Source of the DNA: Myxococcales bacterium
GTDB lineage: Bacteria > Myxococcota_A > Polyangia > Nannocystales > Nannocystaceae
Reading direction: 5' to 3'
Length of the DNA: 64,000 nt
Assembly (NCBI GenBank): GCA_020633295.1
Contig: JACKDW010000001.1
Coordinates: forward strand, 1,364,001-1,428,000
Every line of letters begins with the position of its first letter. The first letter of the stretch is position 1. A model generated the notes under the pieces. It saw nothing but the letters and a program-made list of their open reading frames with translations. It was not told the DNA's origin and ran no database searches. The translations under genes and the position numbers were made by a program. Below are positions 43,652 to 53,716 of this stretch, piece by piece.

Positions 43652-44701
43652 ATGGTCGGAGAGCTCAGACAGCACGCTCGAAGCGCGCGCGCGGTTGCGC
43701 ACGCGAACATCGCGCTGGTCAAGTACTGGGGCAAGCGACCAGGTGCGGGCGAGGACCTCAACCTCCCGGCGGTCGGCTCGCTGTCCATGACGCTCGATCA
43801 GCTGCGCAGCGAGACCGAGATCGGGCCGGCGGACGCGGACGAGGATCGCTTTGAACTCGACGGTGAGCTCGTGACCGGCGCGGTCGCGGCCCGCTCGTTT
43901 CGTCACCTCGATCGGATCTGGCGCCACTTCGGGGGCGAAGGGGCCACGCGCCCTGCCCTGCGCGTCCTCTCCCGCAACTTCGTCCCCACGGCCGCCGGCC
44001 TGGCCAGCTCGGCCTCGGGCTTCGCCGCCCTCACGCTCGCCGGGACGGCCGCGCTGACCACCGCGCTCGACGGGGCGTCACCGCGGGATCGGTTTGCCCC
44101 GCTCTCAGCGCTCGCGCGTCGTGGCTCTGGTTCGGCCGCGCGCTCCCTGTGGGGCGGGTTCGTGCGGCTCGATCGCGGTGAGCGCGACGACGGCTCGGAC
44201 TGCCGCGCGCGCCCGCTGTTTGCTCGCGATCACTGGGACCTCGAGTTGCTGGTGGTCCACACCGCGCGCGGCAAGAAGTCGATCGGCTCGACCGAGGGCA
44301 TGACCCGCAGCCGCGAGACCTCGCCCTACTACGCCGCGTGGGTCCGCGAGTCCAAGGCTGATCTGGACGCGGCCGAGCAGGCGCTCGGACGTCGCGACCT
44401 GACCGCGCTCGGGGCCACGGTCGAGCACAGCTGCTTCAAGATGCACGCCTGCATGCTGGCCACGCGCCCGCCGATCCTCTACTGGAACGGCACGACCCTC
44501 GAGGTCATCCGCGCGTTGTGGGACGCGCGGGCCGACGGACTCGAGGGCTACGCGACCAGCGACGCCGGCCCACACGTCAAGGTCCTCTGCCGCTCCGAGA
44601 TCGCCGCCGCGCTCTCCGAGCGACTCGCGCGCGTCACCGGCGTGCTCGGGATCGATCGCGTGGGACCCGGGCCCGACGCCCACGTGGAGGTCCTCCCGTG
44701 A
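43652..44701 (+). CDS. mvaD: Diphosphomevalonate decarboxylase
   Basis: Converts 5-diphosphomevalonate to isopentenyl diphosphate with ATP. It is 349 residues long. N-terminal ANIALVKYWGKR, LNLPAVGSLSMTLD and the phosphate loop AGLASSASGFAAL are diagnostic. ARRGSGSAARSLWGGFV carries the catalytic region, and YATSDAGPHVKVLC is near the C-terminus. The stop overlaps the start of the next gene (GTGA), implying translational coupling. Confidence 0.95.
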   Translation: MVGELRQHARSARAVAHANIALVKYWGKRPGAGEDLNLPAVGSLSMTLDQLRSETEIGPADADEDRFELDGELVTGAVAARSFRHLDRIWRHFGGEGATRPALRVLSRNFVPTAAGLASSASGFAALTLAGTAALTTALDGASPRDRFAPLSALARRGSGSAARSLWGGFVRLDRGERDDGSDCRARPLFARDHWDLELLVVHTARGKKSIGSTEGMTRSRETSPYYAAWVRESKADLDAAEQALGRRDLTALGATVEHSCFKMHACMLATRPPILYWNGTTLEVIRALWDARADGLEGYATSDAGPHVKVLCRSEIAAALSERLARVTGVLGIDRVGPGPDAHVEVLP

Positions 44702-46980
44702 CGGACGTGTTCGTCTCGGCGCCCGGCAAGGCGTTCCTGATCGGCGAGTACGCGATCCTGCACGGGGCGCCGGCGATCGTCACAGCGGTCGACGTACGGG
44801 CCTTCGCCCAGGCCGCCAGCAGGTCGGGCGTCGAGACGCCGATCGTGCGCTGCACTCGAGCGGCGGTCGCCGACGCCCTCGAGCGTGACATCCCGTCCCT
44901 CGGACCGGCGCCGTCGGTCGATACGAGGGCGTTCGCGCCGGGCCGCCGCAAGCTCGGTCTCGGCTCGAGCGCTGCGGTGGCCGCCTGTGTGGCCGCATAT
45001 CACCTTCGACGCGCCAAGCCGGACGCCCCCGCGGAGACGCTGCGGGACGAGATCTTCGCCCGCGCCTTCGACGGGCACCGCGCGGCCCAGGACGGGCGCG
45101 GCAGCGGAGCGGACGTCCTGGCGTCGGTCTACGGCGGCTCGCTGAGCGTCCGGCTCGCGGGTGGTCGGTGCGCGATCGAGTCGCGACCGCGCGCCGACTG
45201 GCTCACGATCGGCTTCGTCGACGCCGGCGCGCCCGCCAGCACCACGTCGTTTGTCCGGGCCATCGAGGCCGCGCGAGCCCGCGACGCGGACGCGATCGAG
45301 CAAGGGATCAGCCAGCTCGCGCAGGCCAGCGCGCGCTTCCACGCCGCGTTTCGCCCGTTCGCGCCCGGTGACGTCGCGGCGGCGCTGTACGCCGAGCTTC
45401 GGGCCGCCACCCTGCTGCACAACGACGGGCTTCGCCAGCTGCAGCGGGCCGCCGATGTCCCGATCATGACGGAGGCGATCGAGACGATCCTCGCCGTGGC
45501 GACGGAGTTCGGCCTGGCCGCCAAGCCTAGCGGCGCCGGCGGGGGCGACCTCGTCGTCGTCTTCGCCCACGAGCCAGCCGCCCTCGACCGCTTCGCCGTC
45601 GCGCTGCAACGCGAGCACGGGCTCGCGCTGCTTCGACACCTGCGACCGTCCGCGCCGGGGCTGCGCTTTGAGGCCCGCGAGCCGGCGACCTCCCGCCTCG
45701 CGGGCTTCTTCAAGCTCGACATCGCCGCGCGGCGGGCCGCGGTCGCCCACGCGGCTGGGATCGAGCCGACGAGCTTCTCCTCGGTCGACATCGGCGCGCT
45801 CGGGCTCGAGAGCGCCGACAACCTGATCGAGAACGTCGTCGGCACCCTCGAGCTGCCCTTCGCCATCGCCACCAACTTCGTCGTCAACGGCCGCGACTTC
45901 CTCGTGCCCATGTGCGTCGAGGAGGCCTCCGTGGTGGCCGCGGCGTCGAACGCCGCGAAGATGATCCGCGCCGGCGGCGGGTTCGTGGCCCACGCCGATC
46001 CACCGTGGATGATCGCGCAGATCCAGCTCGCGCGCTGCCGTGCGGGGGGACTTCGCGCGGAGGAGGCCGCGGCTCGGATCACGCGCGAGCGCGACGCCCT
46101 GCTCGAGCTGGCCGATCGCGCCCATCCGCGTCTGCGCGCCCGCGGCGGCGGCTCCCGCGAGCTCGAGGTGCGCGTGCTCGCCGAGGACATGCTCGTCGTG
46201 CACGCGATCATCGACTGCCGCGACGCCATGGGCGCCAACCTCATCAACACGATCGCCGAGGAGCTGGCGCCGGCGATCGAGCGCATCACCGGCTGGGCCG
46301 CAGGATTGCGGATCCTCAGTAACCTCGCCGACCGCCGCTGCTCGCACGTCGTCGCGCGTGTGCCCCCCTCGGCCCTCTGCGCCAACCTGCCGTCCAACGA
46401 GTGGACCGCCGACGCGGTGGTCGAGCGCGTGGTCGCGGCCTCGCGCTTCGCCGAGCTCGATCCCTACCGCGCGGCGACCCACAACAAGGGGATCATGAAC
46501 GGGGTCGACGCGGTGATCCTCGCGACCGGCAACGACTGGCGCGCGATCGAGGCGGCGGCCCACGCCTACGCGGCCCAGGGCGGTCGCTACGCGCCGCTGG
46601 CGATCTGGCGAAAGGGCGCGGACGGCTGGCTCGAGGGTCGCATGTCGATGCCGACGGCCGTGGGCATGGTCGGCGGCGCGACCAAGGTCCACCCCGCCGC
46701 CCGCCTCGCGCTCGATCTGCTCGACTGTCGATCGAGCGCGGAGCTCGGCGAGGTGATCGTGGCCGCAGGGCTGGCCGCGAACCTCGCGGCCCTGCGCGCG
46801 CTGGCGACCGAGGGCATTCAACGCGGGCACATGTCCCTGCACGCGCGCTCGATCGCCCTCGGCGCCGGGGCCACGAGCGACGAGCTCGAGGCGCTCACCG
46901 AGCAGCTGATCGCGTCCGGCGAGATCAAGCACGAACGCGCGATCGAGCTACTTCGCGCCCTGCGGGCGACACGCCGCTGA
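44698..46980 (+). CDS. Phosphomevalonate kinase fused to class II HMG-CoA reductase
   Basis: A 760-residue bifunctional protein. Residues 1 to about 330 form a GHMP kinase of the phosphomevalonate kinase type (VSAPGKAFLIGEYAILHGAP, RRKLGLGSSAAVAACVA, KPSGAGGGDLVVVF). From about 331 it is HMG-CoA reductase of the bacterial class II: ADNLIENVVGTLELPFAIAT with the catalytic Glu, FLVPMCVEEASVVAAASNAA, ATHNKGIMNGVDAVILATGN with the catalytic Lys and Asp, and RGHMSLHARSIA with the catalytic His. No frame change or internal start was seen at the junction. It joins the first committed step with a later step of the same pathway. The start GTG overlaps the mvaD stop. Confidence 0.9.
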   Translation: MTDVFVSAPGKAFLIGEYAILHGAPAIVTAVDVRAFAQAASRSGVETPIVRCTRAAVADALERDIPSLGPAPSVDTRAFAPGRRKLGLGSSAAVAACVAAYHLRRAKPDAPAETLRDEIFARAFDGHRAAQDGRGSGADVLASVYGGSLSVRLAGGRCAIESRPRADWLTIGFVDAGAPASTTSFVRAIEAARARDADAIEQGISQLAQASARFHAAFRPFAPGDVAAALYAELRAATLLHNDGLRQLQRAADVPIMTEAIETILAVATEFGLAAKPSGAGGGDLVVVFAHEPAALDRFAVALQREHGLALLRHLRPSAPGLRFEAREPATSRLAGFFKLDIAARRAAVAHAAGIEPTSFSSVDIGALGLESADNLIENVVGTLELPFAIATNFVVNGRDFLVPMCVEEASVVAAASNAAKMIRAGGGFVAHADPPWMIAQIQLARCRAGGLRAEEAAARITRERDALLELADRAHPRLRARGGGSRELEVRVLAEDMLVVHAIIDCRDAMGANLINTIAEELAPAIERITGWAAGLRILSNLADRRCSHVVARVPPSALCANLPSNEWTADAVVERVVAASRFAELDPYRAATHNKGIMNGVDAVILATGNDWRAIEAAAHAYAAQGGRYAPLAIWRKGADGWLEGRMSMPTAVGMVGGATKVHPAARLALDLLDCRSSAELGEVIVAAGLAANLAALRALATEGIQRGHMSLHARSIALGAGATSDELEALTEQLIASGEIKHERAIELLRALRATRR

Positions 46981-47154
46981 CCGACGCGACTGGTTTGCGT
47001 GATCGATTCGCCGCGCTGAGGCGTCCGTCACAGCGCCGCTTTACAGAACCAGTAGGATGCACCCACACTTCCCCCGGTATCGCGCGCCCGCGCCCGCTAC
47101 ATCCCCCTACCTATCGACTGGACTGCGTCCCGCTTCCCGATTTGGAGCCGCGAG

Positions 47155-48126
47155 ATGGTGAACGCCACAGAACCCCGCCTCTTCTGCGTCCCCGCGCCGA
47201 CCGCTGACGAGCGCGACGAGGACTACACGCCCCCGGACGGCGCCCCGCCCGGGCCGTGGTCGCTCGCCAGCGCCTATCGCTACTGCGAGCGCCTGGCCAC
47301 GACCCACTACGAGAACTTCCCCGTCGCCTCGCGGTTCATGCCGGCCCACCTGCGCGGGAACGTCATGGCCATCTACGCGTTCGCGCGCACGGCCGACGAC
47401 TTCGCCGACGAGCCGCGCTACGCCGACCGCCGCGTCGAGGCGCTGAACCGGTGGGAGACCCTGCTCGAGGCCTGCTACCACCGCGACGTCGAGCACCCGG
47501 TGTTCCTCGCGCTGCGCGACACGGTGCGTCGCCACAACATCCCCATCGGCCCGCTCAAGGATCTCCTGACCGCGTTCCGCATGGACCTCACCAAGCACCG
47601 CTACAACACCTTCCAGGAGATCCGGCACTACTGCCGCCACTCGGCCCACCCGGTCGGGCGCCTCGTGCTCTACGTCCACGGTCACCGCGCCCCCGATCTC
47701 CACCGCTTCAGCGACGAGATCTGCGCGGCCCTGCAGATCGCCAACTTCCTGCAGGACGTCTCCGTCGACCTGCCCCGCGGCCGCTGCTACCTGCCCGAGG
47801 AGGACCTCGTGCACTTCGGCGTCACGCGCGAGGACCTGCTCGCGCGTCGCCACACCCGCAACTTCCTCGACCTCATGGCCTTCTCGGTCGTGCGCGCGCG
47901 CGCCATGTTCCTGCGCGGTCGCCCGCTGATCCGCCAGGTCTCGCCCGGCCTGTCCATGGAGCTCGACACCATCTGGGGCGGCGGCATGGCGATCCTGCAG
48001 CGCATCGAGGACATGGGCTACAAGGTCCTCGACAGCCGGCCGACCCTCGAGAAGCGCGACATGGCCGGCATCGCGGTGCGCTCGCTGTTCCGCTTCGGGC
48101 GCCGCTTCATCCGCGGCGAGGTCTGA
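47155..48126 (+). CDS. hpnC: Squalene synthase HpnC
   Basis: With HpnD and HpnE, makes squalene from two farnesyl diphosphates; HpnC converts presqualene diphosphate to hydroxysqualene. It is 323 residues long. The prenyl-transferase signatures are FARTADDFADEPRY and IANFLQDVSVDLPRGRCYLP, and YNTFQEIRHYCRHSAHPVGR is typical of HpnC. GGAG lies about seven bases before the ATG. It sits 174 bases after the reductase fusion, so it may have its own promoter or read on from it. Confidence 0.92.
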   Translation: MVNATEPRLFCVPAPTADERDEDYTPPDGAPPGPWSLASAYRYCERLATTHYENFPVASRFMPAHLRGNVMAIYAFARTADDFADEPRYADRRVEALNRWETLLEACYHRDVEHPVFLALRDTVRRHNIPIGPLKDLLTAFRMDLTKHRYNTFQEIRHYCRHSAHPVGRLVLYVHGHRAPDLHRFSDEICAALQIANFLQDVSVDLPRGRCYLPEEDLVHFGVTREDLLARRHTRNFLDLMAFSVVRARAMFLRGRPLIRQVSPGLSMELDTIWGGGMAILQRIEDMGYKVLDSRPTLEKRDMAGIAVRSLFRFGRRFIRGEV

Positions 48127-48236
48127 GACCAGGACCAGAACTGGACCAGGATCGGGACGAGCACGAAGGCGAAGGAGCGCGGAGGCTTGAGTACGGACGT
48201 GCGACGAGGGACGGAGGAGCGCGGGGGCGAACGCGC

Positions 48237-49184
<948 letters not shown>

Positions 49185-49259
49185 CGCGGCGCCCCAGCGA
49201 CACGGGCCGTCGAGGCTGCAGAGGCCACAAGAGCTGCAAGGAAGCAGGAGCGAGCAACA

Positions 49260-50591
49260 GTGCGACGCGTCGTGATCATCGGAGGCGGACTCGCCGGGCT
49301 GGCCTGCGCCGTGCGCCTGGCGGGCGCGGGCCAGCGCGTCACGGTGGTCGAGGCCACCAAGCGCGGCGGCGGGCGCTCGCGCTCGTTCCCCGACTCCTCC
49401 TTCGGCCGCGAGCTCGACAACGGGCAGCACCTGATGATGGGCTGCTACCGCGAGACGCTCGCGCTCCTGCGCACGCTGGGCACGCAGGACGGCGTGCGCT
49501 TCCAGCAGAACCTCGCCATCGAGATGGCGCGACCGGGCGGGCGGCGGATCCGGCTGCGCTGCCCCGCCCTGCCCGCGCCCATGCACCTCGTCAGCGGGCT
49601 GCTGACCATGCGCGGGCTCGGGGTCGTGCACCGGGCCTCGGCGCTGCGCGCCGGCCTCGTGCTCAGCGGCGAGGTCCGGCGCCCCGACGACAACGAGACC
49701 TGCGACGCCTGGCTCACGCGCATGGGCCAGACGACCGCGATCCGCAACGCGTTCTGGGAGCCGCTGATCTGGGCGGTGCTCAACGACGACCCGCTGATCT
49801 GCTCGGCCGCGATGTTCATGGCGGTGCTCGAGCGCGCGTTCATGGGCACGCGCGACGACTCGCGCCTCGGCGTGCCCTGCGTGCCCCTGAGCCAGCTCTA
49901 CGTCGATCAGGCCGCCGACTACGTGCGCGCCCGGGGCGGCGCGCTGCGCTTCGGCGCGCCCGCGCGGTCCGTCGCGCGCGCGGGCGCGACGCAGCGCGTG
50001 CTGCTGAAGTCCGGCGAGGCGCTCGACGCCGACGTGATCGTCGCCGCGGTCCCGCCGCGCGCGCTGCTCGAGCTGCTCGACGACGTCGCCGACTCACCTG
50101 TCTTTCAAGACATCAAAAAACTCAAGACCGCGCCGATCGTCAACCTGTGGTGCGAGCTCGACCGCTCGCCGCTCGGCGGCGCCGAGATGATCGGCCTCGT
50201 CGGCAGCCCGCTGCACTGGCTGTTCGACCGCAACGTCATCGAGCGCGCGCCCCCCCGCGCGCCGGTGCTGCTCAACTGCACGATCTCGGGCGCGCGCGGC
50301 TGCGTCGATGACTCGCCCGCGGCGCTGCGCCAGCTGCTGCAGGACGAGCTCGCGCGCTACTTCCCGGGCCCGCCGGTGACGATCCAGCGCTGCCGCGTGA
50401 TCAAGGAGAAGCGCGCGACCATCTCGCACGCCGCCGGGACCTACCAGTGGCGCCCCGAGACGCGCAGCCCGATCAAGGGGCTGTACCTCGCGGGCGACTG
50501 GGTGCGCACCGGGCTGCCCGCGACGATCGAGTCTGCGGTCCAGAGCGGCCACCAGGCGGCGGCCGCGATCCTCGAGGACGCGACGCGCTGA
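49260..50591 (+). CDS. hpnE: Hydroxysqualene dehydroxylase HpnE
   Basis: An FAD enzyme that reduces hydroxysqualene to squalene. It is 443 residues long. The N-terminal dinucleotide-binding VVIIGGGLAGLACAVRLA is followed by VVEATKRGGGRSRSF, and the C-terminal FAD contact is GLYLAGDWVRTGLPATIESA. The start is a GTG with AGGAG ten bases upstream. It is the last gene of the isoprenoid cluster and ends 42 bases before a convergent gene. Confidence 0.93.
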   Translation: MRRVVIIGGGLAGLACAVRLAGAGQRVTVVEATKRGGGRSRSFPDSSFGRELDNGQHLMMGCYRETLALLRTLGTQDGVRFQQNLAIEMARPGGRRIRLRCPALPAPMHLVSGLLTMRGLGVVHRASALRAGLVLSGEVRRPDDNETCDAWLTRMGQTTAIRNAFWEPLIWAVLNDDPLICSAAMFMAVLERAFMGTRDDSRLGVPCVPLSQLYVDQAADYVRARGGALRFGAPARSVARAGATQRVLLKSGEALDADVIVAAVPPRALLELLDDVADSPVFQDIKKLKTAPIVNLWCELDRSPLGGAEMIGLVGSPLHWLFDRNVIERAPPRAPVLLNCTISGARGCVDDSPAALRQLLQDELARYFPGPPVTIQRCRVIKEKRATISHAAGTYQWRPETRSPIKGLYLAGDWVRTGLPATIESAVQSGHQAAAAILEDATR

Positions 50592-50633
50592 CGGCTCACG
50601 CGAGCCGCCGCGCGCCGCTCGGGCGACGCGGCG

Positions 50634-52418
50634 CTACTCGACGATACGCTGGCCCGGCTGCATCTGGATCTCGTCGGTCGTGCCGTCGTGGGTCGGCAGG
50701 TGCAGCGTGCCGAGGTTGACCGCGAAGGCGTTGAGCCAGTACGGGCCGATCGTGATGCGCTCGTTGAGCGGCCACGCGCTGATGTCGATGGTCCCCTTCA
50801 CGCCCGGCGTGACCGTGACCTCCCAGTCGAAGCGCGGGTTGTTCAGCCGCCAGCCGTAGGGGTACGTGCCCTTGTCGGCCTCGTACGGGATGGTCGTCGT
50901 GAACTCGCGGGTCGTGTCCTTGCTCCACGACAGCTCGTGCTTCACCTGCGTCGTCTTGCCCTTGGTGCTCTTGATCGGCTCGCCGTCGAGCACCGATCGG
51001 TAGTCGATCTTCGGCTTGCCGGTGCCGCCGAGCTTGAAGCCGATCTGCGCGCTGCCGGAGACGAGCCCGAGCAGGCTCAGCTGCGTCCGCGTGACGCTCG
51101 CGGGGATCCACCAGTCGATCCCGCAGTTGCTGCCGCAGCTCTCGAAGGGCGGGGTGAACTGCTTGCCGTGATCGAACTGCAGGTTGTTCGGGATCTTCTC
51201 GTCGAGCAGCTTGCCCCCGAGCACCCAGAGCTTGACGCGGACGTAGGCGCCCGCGGTCAGCACCAGCTCCTTGCCGTCGAACACCTCGCTCTGCTTGAGG
51301 CCGACGCTCGAGTAGTAGCTCGCGTCCGCGTTGAGGACGTGCGGGTCGACGACCGTGCTGTACTCGGTCGCGCCGTAGGTCCGGCCCTTGGTCTTGAGCG
51401 TGGTCGGCGAGGTGTCGACCTTGAACTCCACGGGCACGCGCAGGCCGAAGCCGTACCAGGCGTGCGCGCCGATCTCGAACTCGCCGATGCCGAAGTCCCA
51501 CTCCTCCTCCCACTCGAAGGAATTGTCGATGGTGAAGCCCGTCAGGAACTTCGCCACGTAGCTGGCCGCGCCGGTCCCCTGCACCGCGGGCAGGAAGCGC
51601 GAGATCGTGGGCGGCAGCGCCGGGTTGAGCACCGCGGTCGCCAGCTTCGAGTAGTTGAGCACGCCGTCGACGACGGTCGGCACGCGCAGCGACGTCGCCG
51701 ACGCGCGCGCGAGCGTGCTCGTCGGCACCGAGACGCGCGTCGTGATCGTGACGTCCCCGAGGCCCTCGCCGATCGCGTCGAGCAGCGCCTGGTCGCCGCC
51801 TTGGTTCATGGCCGCGACGAGCGGGTGCGACGACGGCTTGCCCGCGAGCTCGGCCTTGTAGGCGTTGAGCGCCGCGCGCTGCGTCTTGGTCAGCTGCTTG
51901 ACGAGCATGCGCGCGCCCGGGCGCACGCTCCGGGGCAGCGGGGCCACGCGCGACAGCCCGCCGCGCAGCGCGTCCGCGTCGGTGACGGTGAAGGTCGTCG
52001 ACGACACGAGCACCGTCGCCTGCGGCGTCTGGATGACCTGCTCGTCCATCGACGGCGCGCCGAGCAGCGCGCCCTTCGGCAGCGCGGCGAGCTGCGTGTT
52101 GAGCTGGTGATGGTTCGCGAGCACCTCGTCGGCCAGCGCCTCGACCTTGACGTCGCCGCGCCCCGCGACCTTGACCGTGTCGCGCTTGCGCAGCGACAGC
52201 GCGCCCTGCTTGACCACCCCGTCCTGCGCGACGCGGCGCTGCACGAGCGTCGGGCTCGCGTCGACGCTCGCCGCCGACGCGACCTGCGGCGCGAGCTGGA
52301 GCGTCAGCAGCGTGACGCCGGCGAAGACCAGAACACCGCCGCGACGGGCGCGGCGACGACGAGAACTCGAGATTCCACCCACGGTCGCAGGGTACTCGCA
52401 TCCCCTCGCGGCGCGCAC
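50634..52418 (-). CDS. Large secreted protein, unknown function
   Basis: A 594-residue exported protein. An Arg-rich n-region, hydrophobic core (VLVFAGVTLLTLQLAP) and AxA cleavage site (VASAA) form a Sec signal. The mature part is beta-rich with many Tyr/Trp (FEWEEEWDFGIGEFEIGAH, CGSNCGIDWWIP). No known domain was recognised. The GTG start has only a weak ribosome binding site. A palindrome at 52449-52464 overlaps a probable -10 (TATAGT on the minus strand). Confidence 0.65.
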   Translation of the reverse strand: MRAARGCEYPATVGGISSSRRRRARRGGVLVFAGVTLLTLQLAPQVASAASVDASPTLVQRRVAQDGVVKQGALSLRKRDTVKVAGRGDVKVEALADEVLANHHQLNTQLAALPKGALLGAPSMDEQVIQTPQATVLVSSTTFTVTDADALRGGLSRVAPLPRSVRPGARMLVKQLTKTQRAALNAYKAELAGKPSSHPLVAAMNQGGDQALLDAIGEGLGDVTITTRVSVPTSTLARASATSLRVPTVVDGVLNYSKLATAVLNPALPPTISRFLPAVQGTGAASYVAKFLTGFTIDNSFEWEEEWDFGIGEFEIGAHAWYGFGLRVPVEFKVDTSPTTLKTKGRTYGATEYSTVVDPHVLNADASYYSSVGLKQSEVFDGKELVLTAGAYVRVKLWVLGGKLLDEKIPNNLQFDHGKQFTPPFESCGSNCGIDWWIPASVTRTQLSLLGLVSGSAQIGFKLGGTGKPKIDYRSVLDGEPIKSTKGKTTQVKHELSWSKDTTREFTTTIPYEADKGTYPYGWRLNNPRFDWEVTVTPGVKGTIDISAWPLNERITIGPYWLNAFAVNLGTLHLPTHDGTTDEIQMQPGQRIVE

Positions 52419-52448
52419 CCGGCTCGCCCGCCGGCGCGTCGCTTTTAC

Positions 52449-52464
52449 ATGACTATAGAGACAT
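52449..52464. promoter_or_regulatory. 16-bp palindrome ATGACTATAGAGACAT
   Basis: One of the recurring 16-bp elements. Read on the minus strand it contains TATAGT, a likely -10 for the secreted-protein gene at 52418. A protein bound here would block that promoter. Confidence 0.5.
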
Positions 52465-52549
52465 ATTAAAGATCACGCGCGGTCAAGGCGGACCGCCGCG
52501 ACGACGAGCAGCCCGCGGGCCCGCGCGCGACGAGCAGCGCCGCGGCGCG

Positions 52550-53590
52550 CTACCGCAGCGCCGGGAGCACCGCGACGAGCGCGACGCCGACGACGACCGC
52601 GAGGCCGATCAGCGCGACCGCGATGAAGACCGCGATCGTGCGCGGCGCGGGCCCCTCCGCCGGCGCGCGCCGGTCGCTCGCCTCGACGCCCACGGGCGTC
52701 GTCGCCGACGACGACCGCGTGAGCGCGGCCGCGGTCGCGGGCGCGAGCGAGTTCATCCCCAGCGCCTCGACGAGCACGCCGCCGACCTCCGGGTCGCGCT
52801 GGATCGCGGCCGCGGCCGCGAGCGCGGCGTCCGGATCGCCGAGGCGCTCGTGCGCGTGGATCCGGTACATCGCGAACATCAGGCGGTACTGGTGGGCCTC
52901 GGGCACGTCGCCGACGCGGGCCCCGACGAGCTCGCGCACGCGCGCCGCGTCGCCCTCGCGGACCAGCACCGACGCGAGCCCGACGCGATAGGCGCTGTCG
53001 AGCACCACGTCCTCGGGCGCGGGGTCACAGCGCTCGATCCAGGCGCGCGCCGCCGCGAGCGCCCCCAGGCTCGCGGCCGCGCCGGCGAGGTTGACGAACA
53101 GGAGGTGGCGAAAGCCCGGGTCGCGCAGCTCCTCGATCGCGCGCTCGAGCACCGCGCGGCGCTCGAGGTGCTTCCCGCCCATCCCGTAGCCCTGGTTCAG
53201 CATCGTCGCGCACCACCACAGCAGGCGCTGATGCTCGACGCGCGGCGCGGCGCGGACGAGCGCCGCGGCCTCGCGAAAGCGCCGCGCCAGCTGCTCCTGG
53301 ACGTCCGCGAGCCCCGAGCGCGTGAGCGACTCGCAGCCGGGCGGCGGGCGCACCGTCGAGTATGGGTTGTCGGGGAGCGGGCGCCCGGCCTGCAGGCGCA
53401 GCGCGGCGAGCCGCGCCTCGCCCTCGAGCGTGTGAGCGAGCCGCGCGGGCTCGAGGCGTCGCCGCCCGATCAACATCTGCACGCCGCAGTACTCGCAGGT
53501 CACGCTGCCGCCGGTCTCCTCCACCCGCGCCGGCGCGCCGCAGCGCTCGCAGCTGAGCACGCGGAGCTCGACGTCAAACGTCCGCTGCAT
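52550..53590 (-). CDS. Zinc-ribbon membrane protein, unknown function
   Basis: About 346 residues. The N-terminus has a zinc ribbon (LSCERCGAPARV and VTCEYCGVQM). The middle is a helical, possibly TPR-like region of about 200 residues. The C-terminus has one membrane segment (IAVFIAVALIGLAVVVGVALVAV). This resembles other myxobacterial proteins with an exposed zinc ribbon and a membrane anchor, but no function is known. The ATG at 53590 is preferred over one two codons upstream. It appears monocistronic. Confidence 0.65.
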   Translation of the reverse strand: MQRTFDVELRVLSCERCGAPARVEETGGSVTCEYCGVQMLIGRRRLEPARLAHTLEGEARLAALRLQAGRPLPDNPYSTVRPPPGCESLTRSGLADVQEQLARRFREAAALVRAAPRVEHQRLLWWCATMLNQGYGMGGKHLERRAVLERAIEELRDPGFRHLLFVNLAGAAASLGALAAARAWIERCDPAPEDVVLDSAYRVGLASVLVREGDAARVRELVGARVGDVPEAHQYRLMFAMYRIHAHERLGDPDAALAAAAAIQRDPEVGGVLVEALGMNSLAPATAAALTRSSSATTPVGVEASDRRAPAEGPAPRTIAVFIAVALIGLAVVVGVALVAVLPALR

Positions 53591-53716
53591 CGTCACCCGC
53601 GCACGAGCGTACCAGCGAAGCGCGCGGGCCCGGGGCCCCGCGGCGAGCGATCGGCCCGGAGGTGCACACGAGCGCGCGCGCCCCCGCGCGCCCGCGCGCC
53701 CGTCGAGGCGCGGCGC

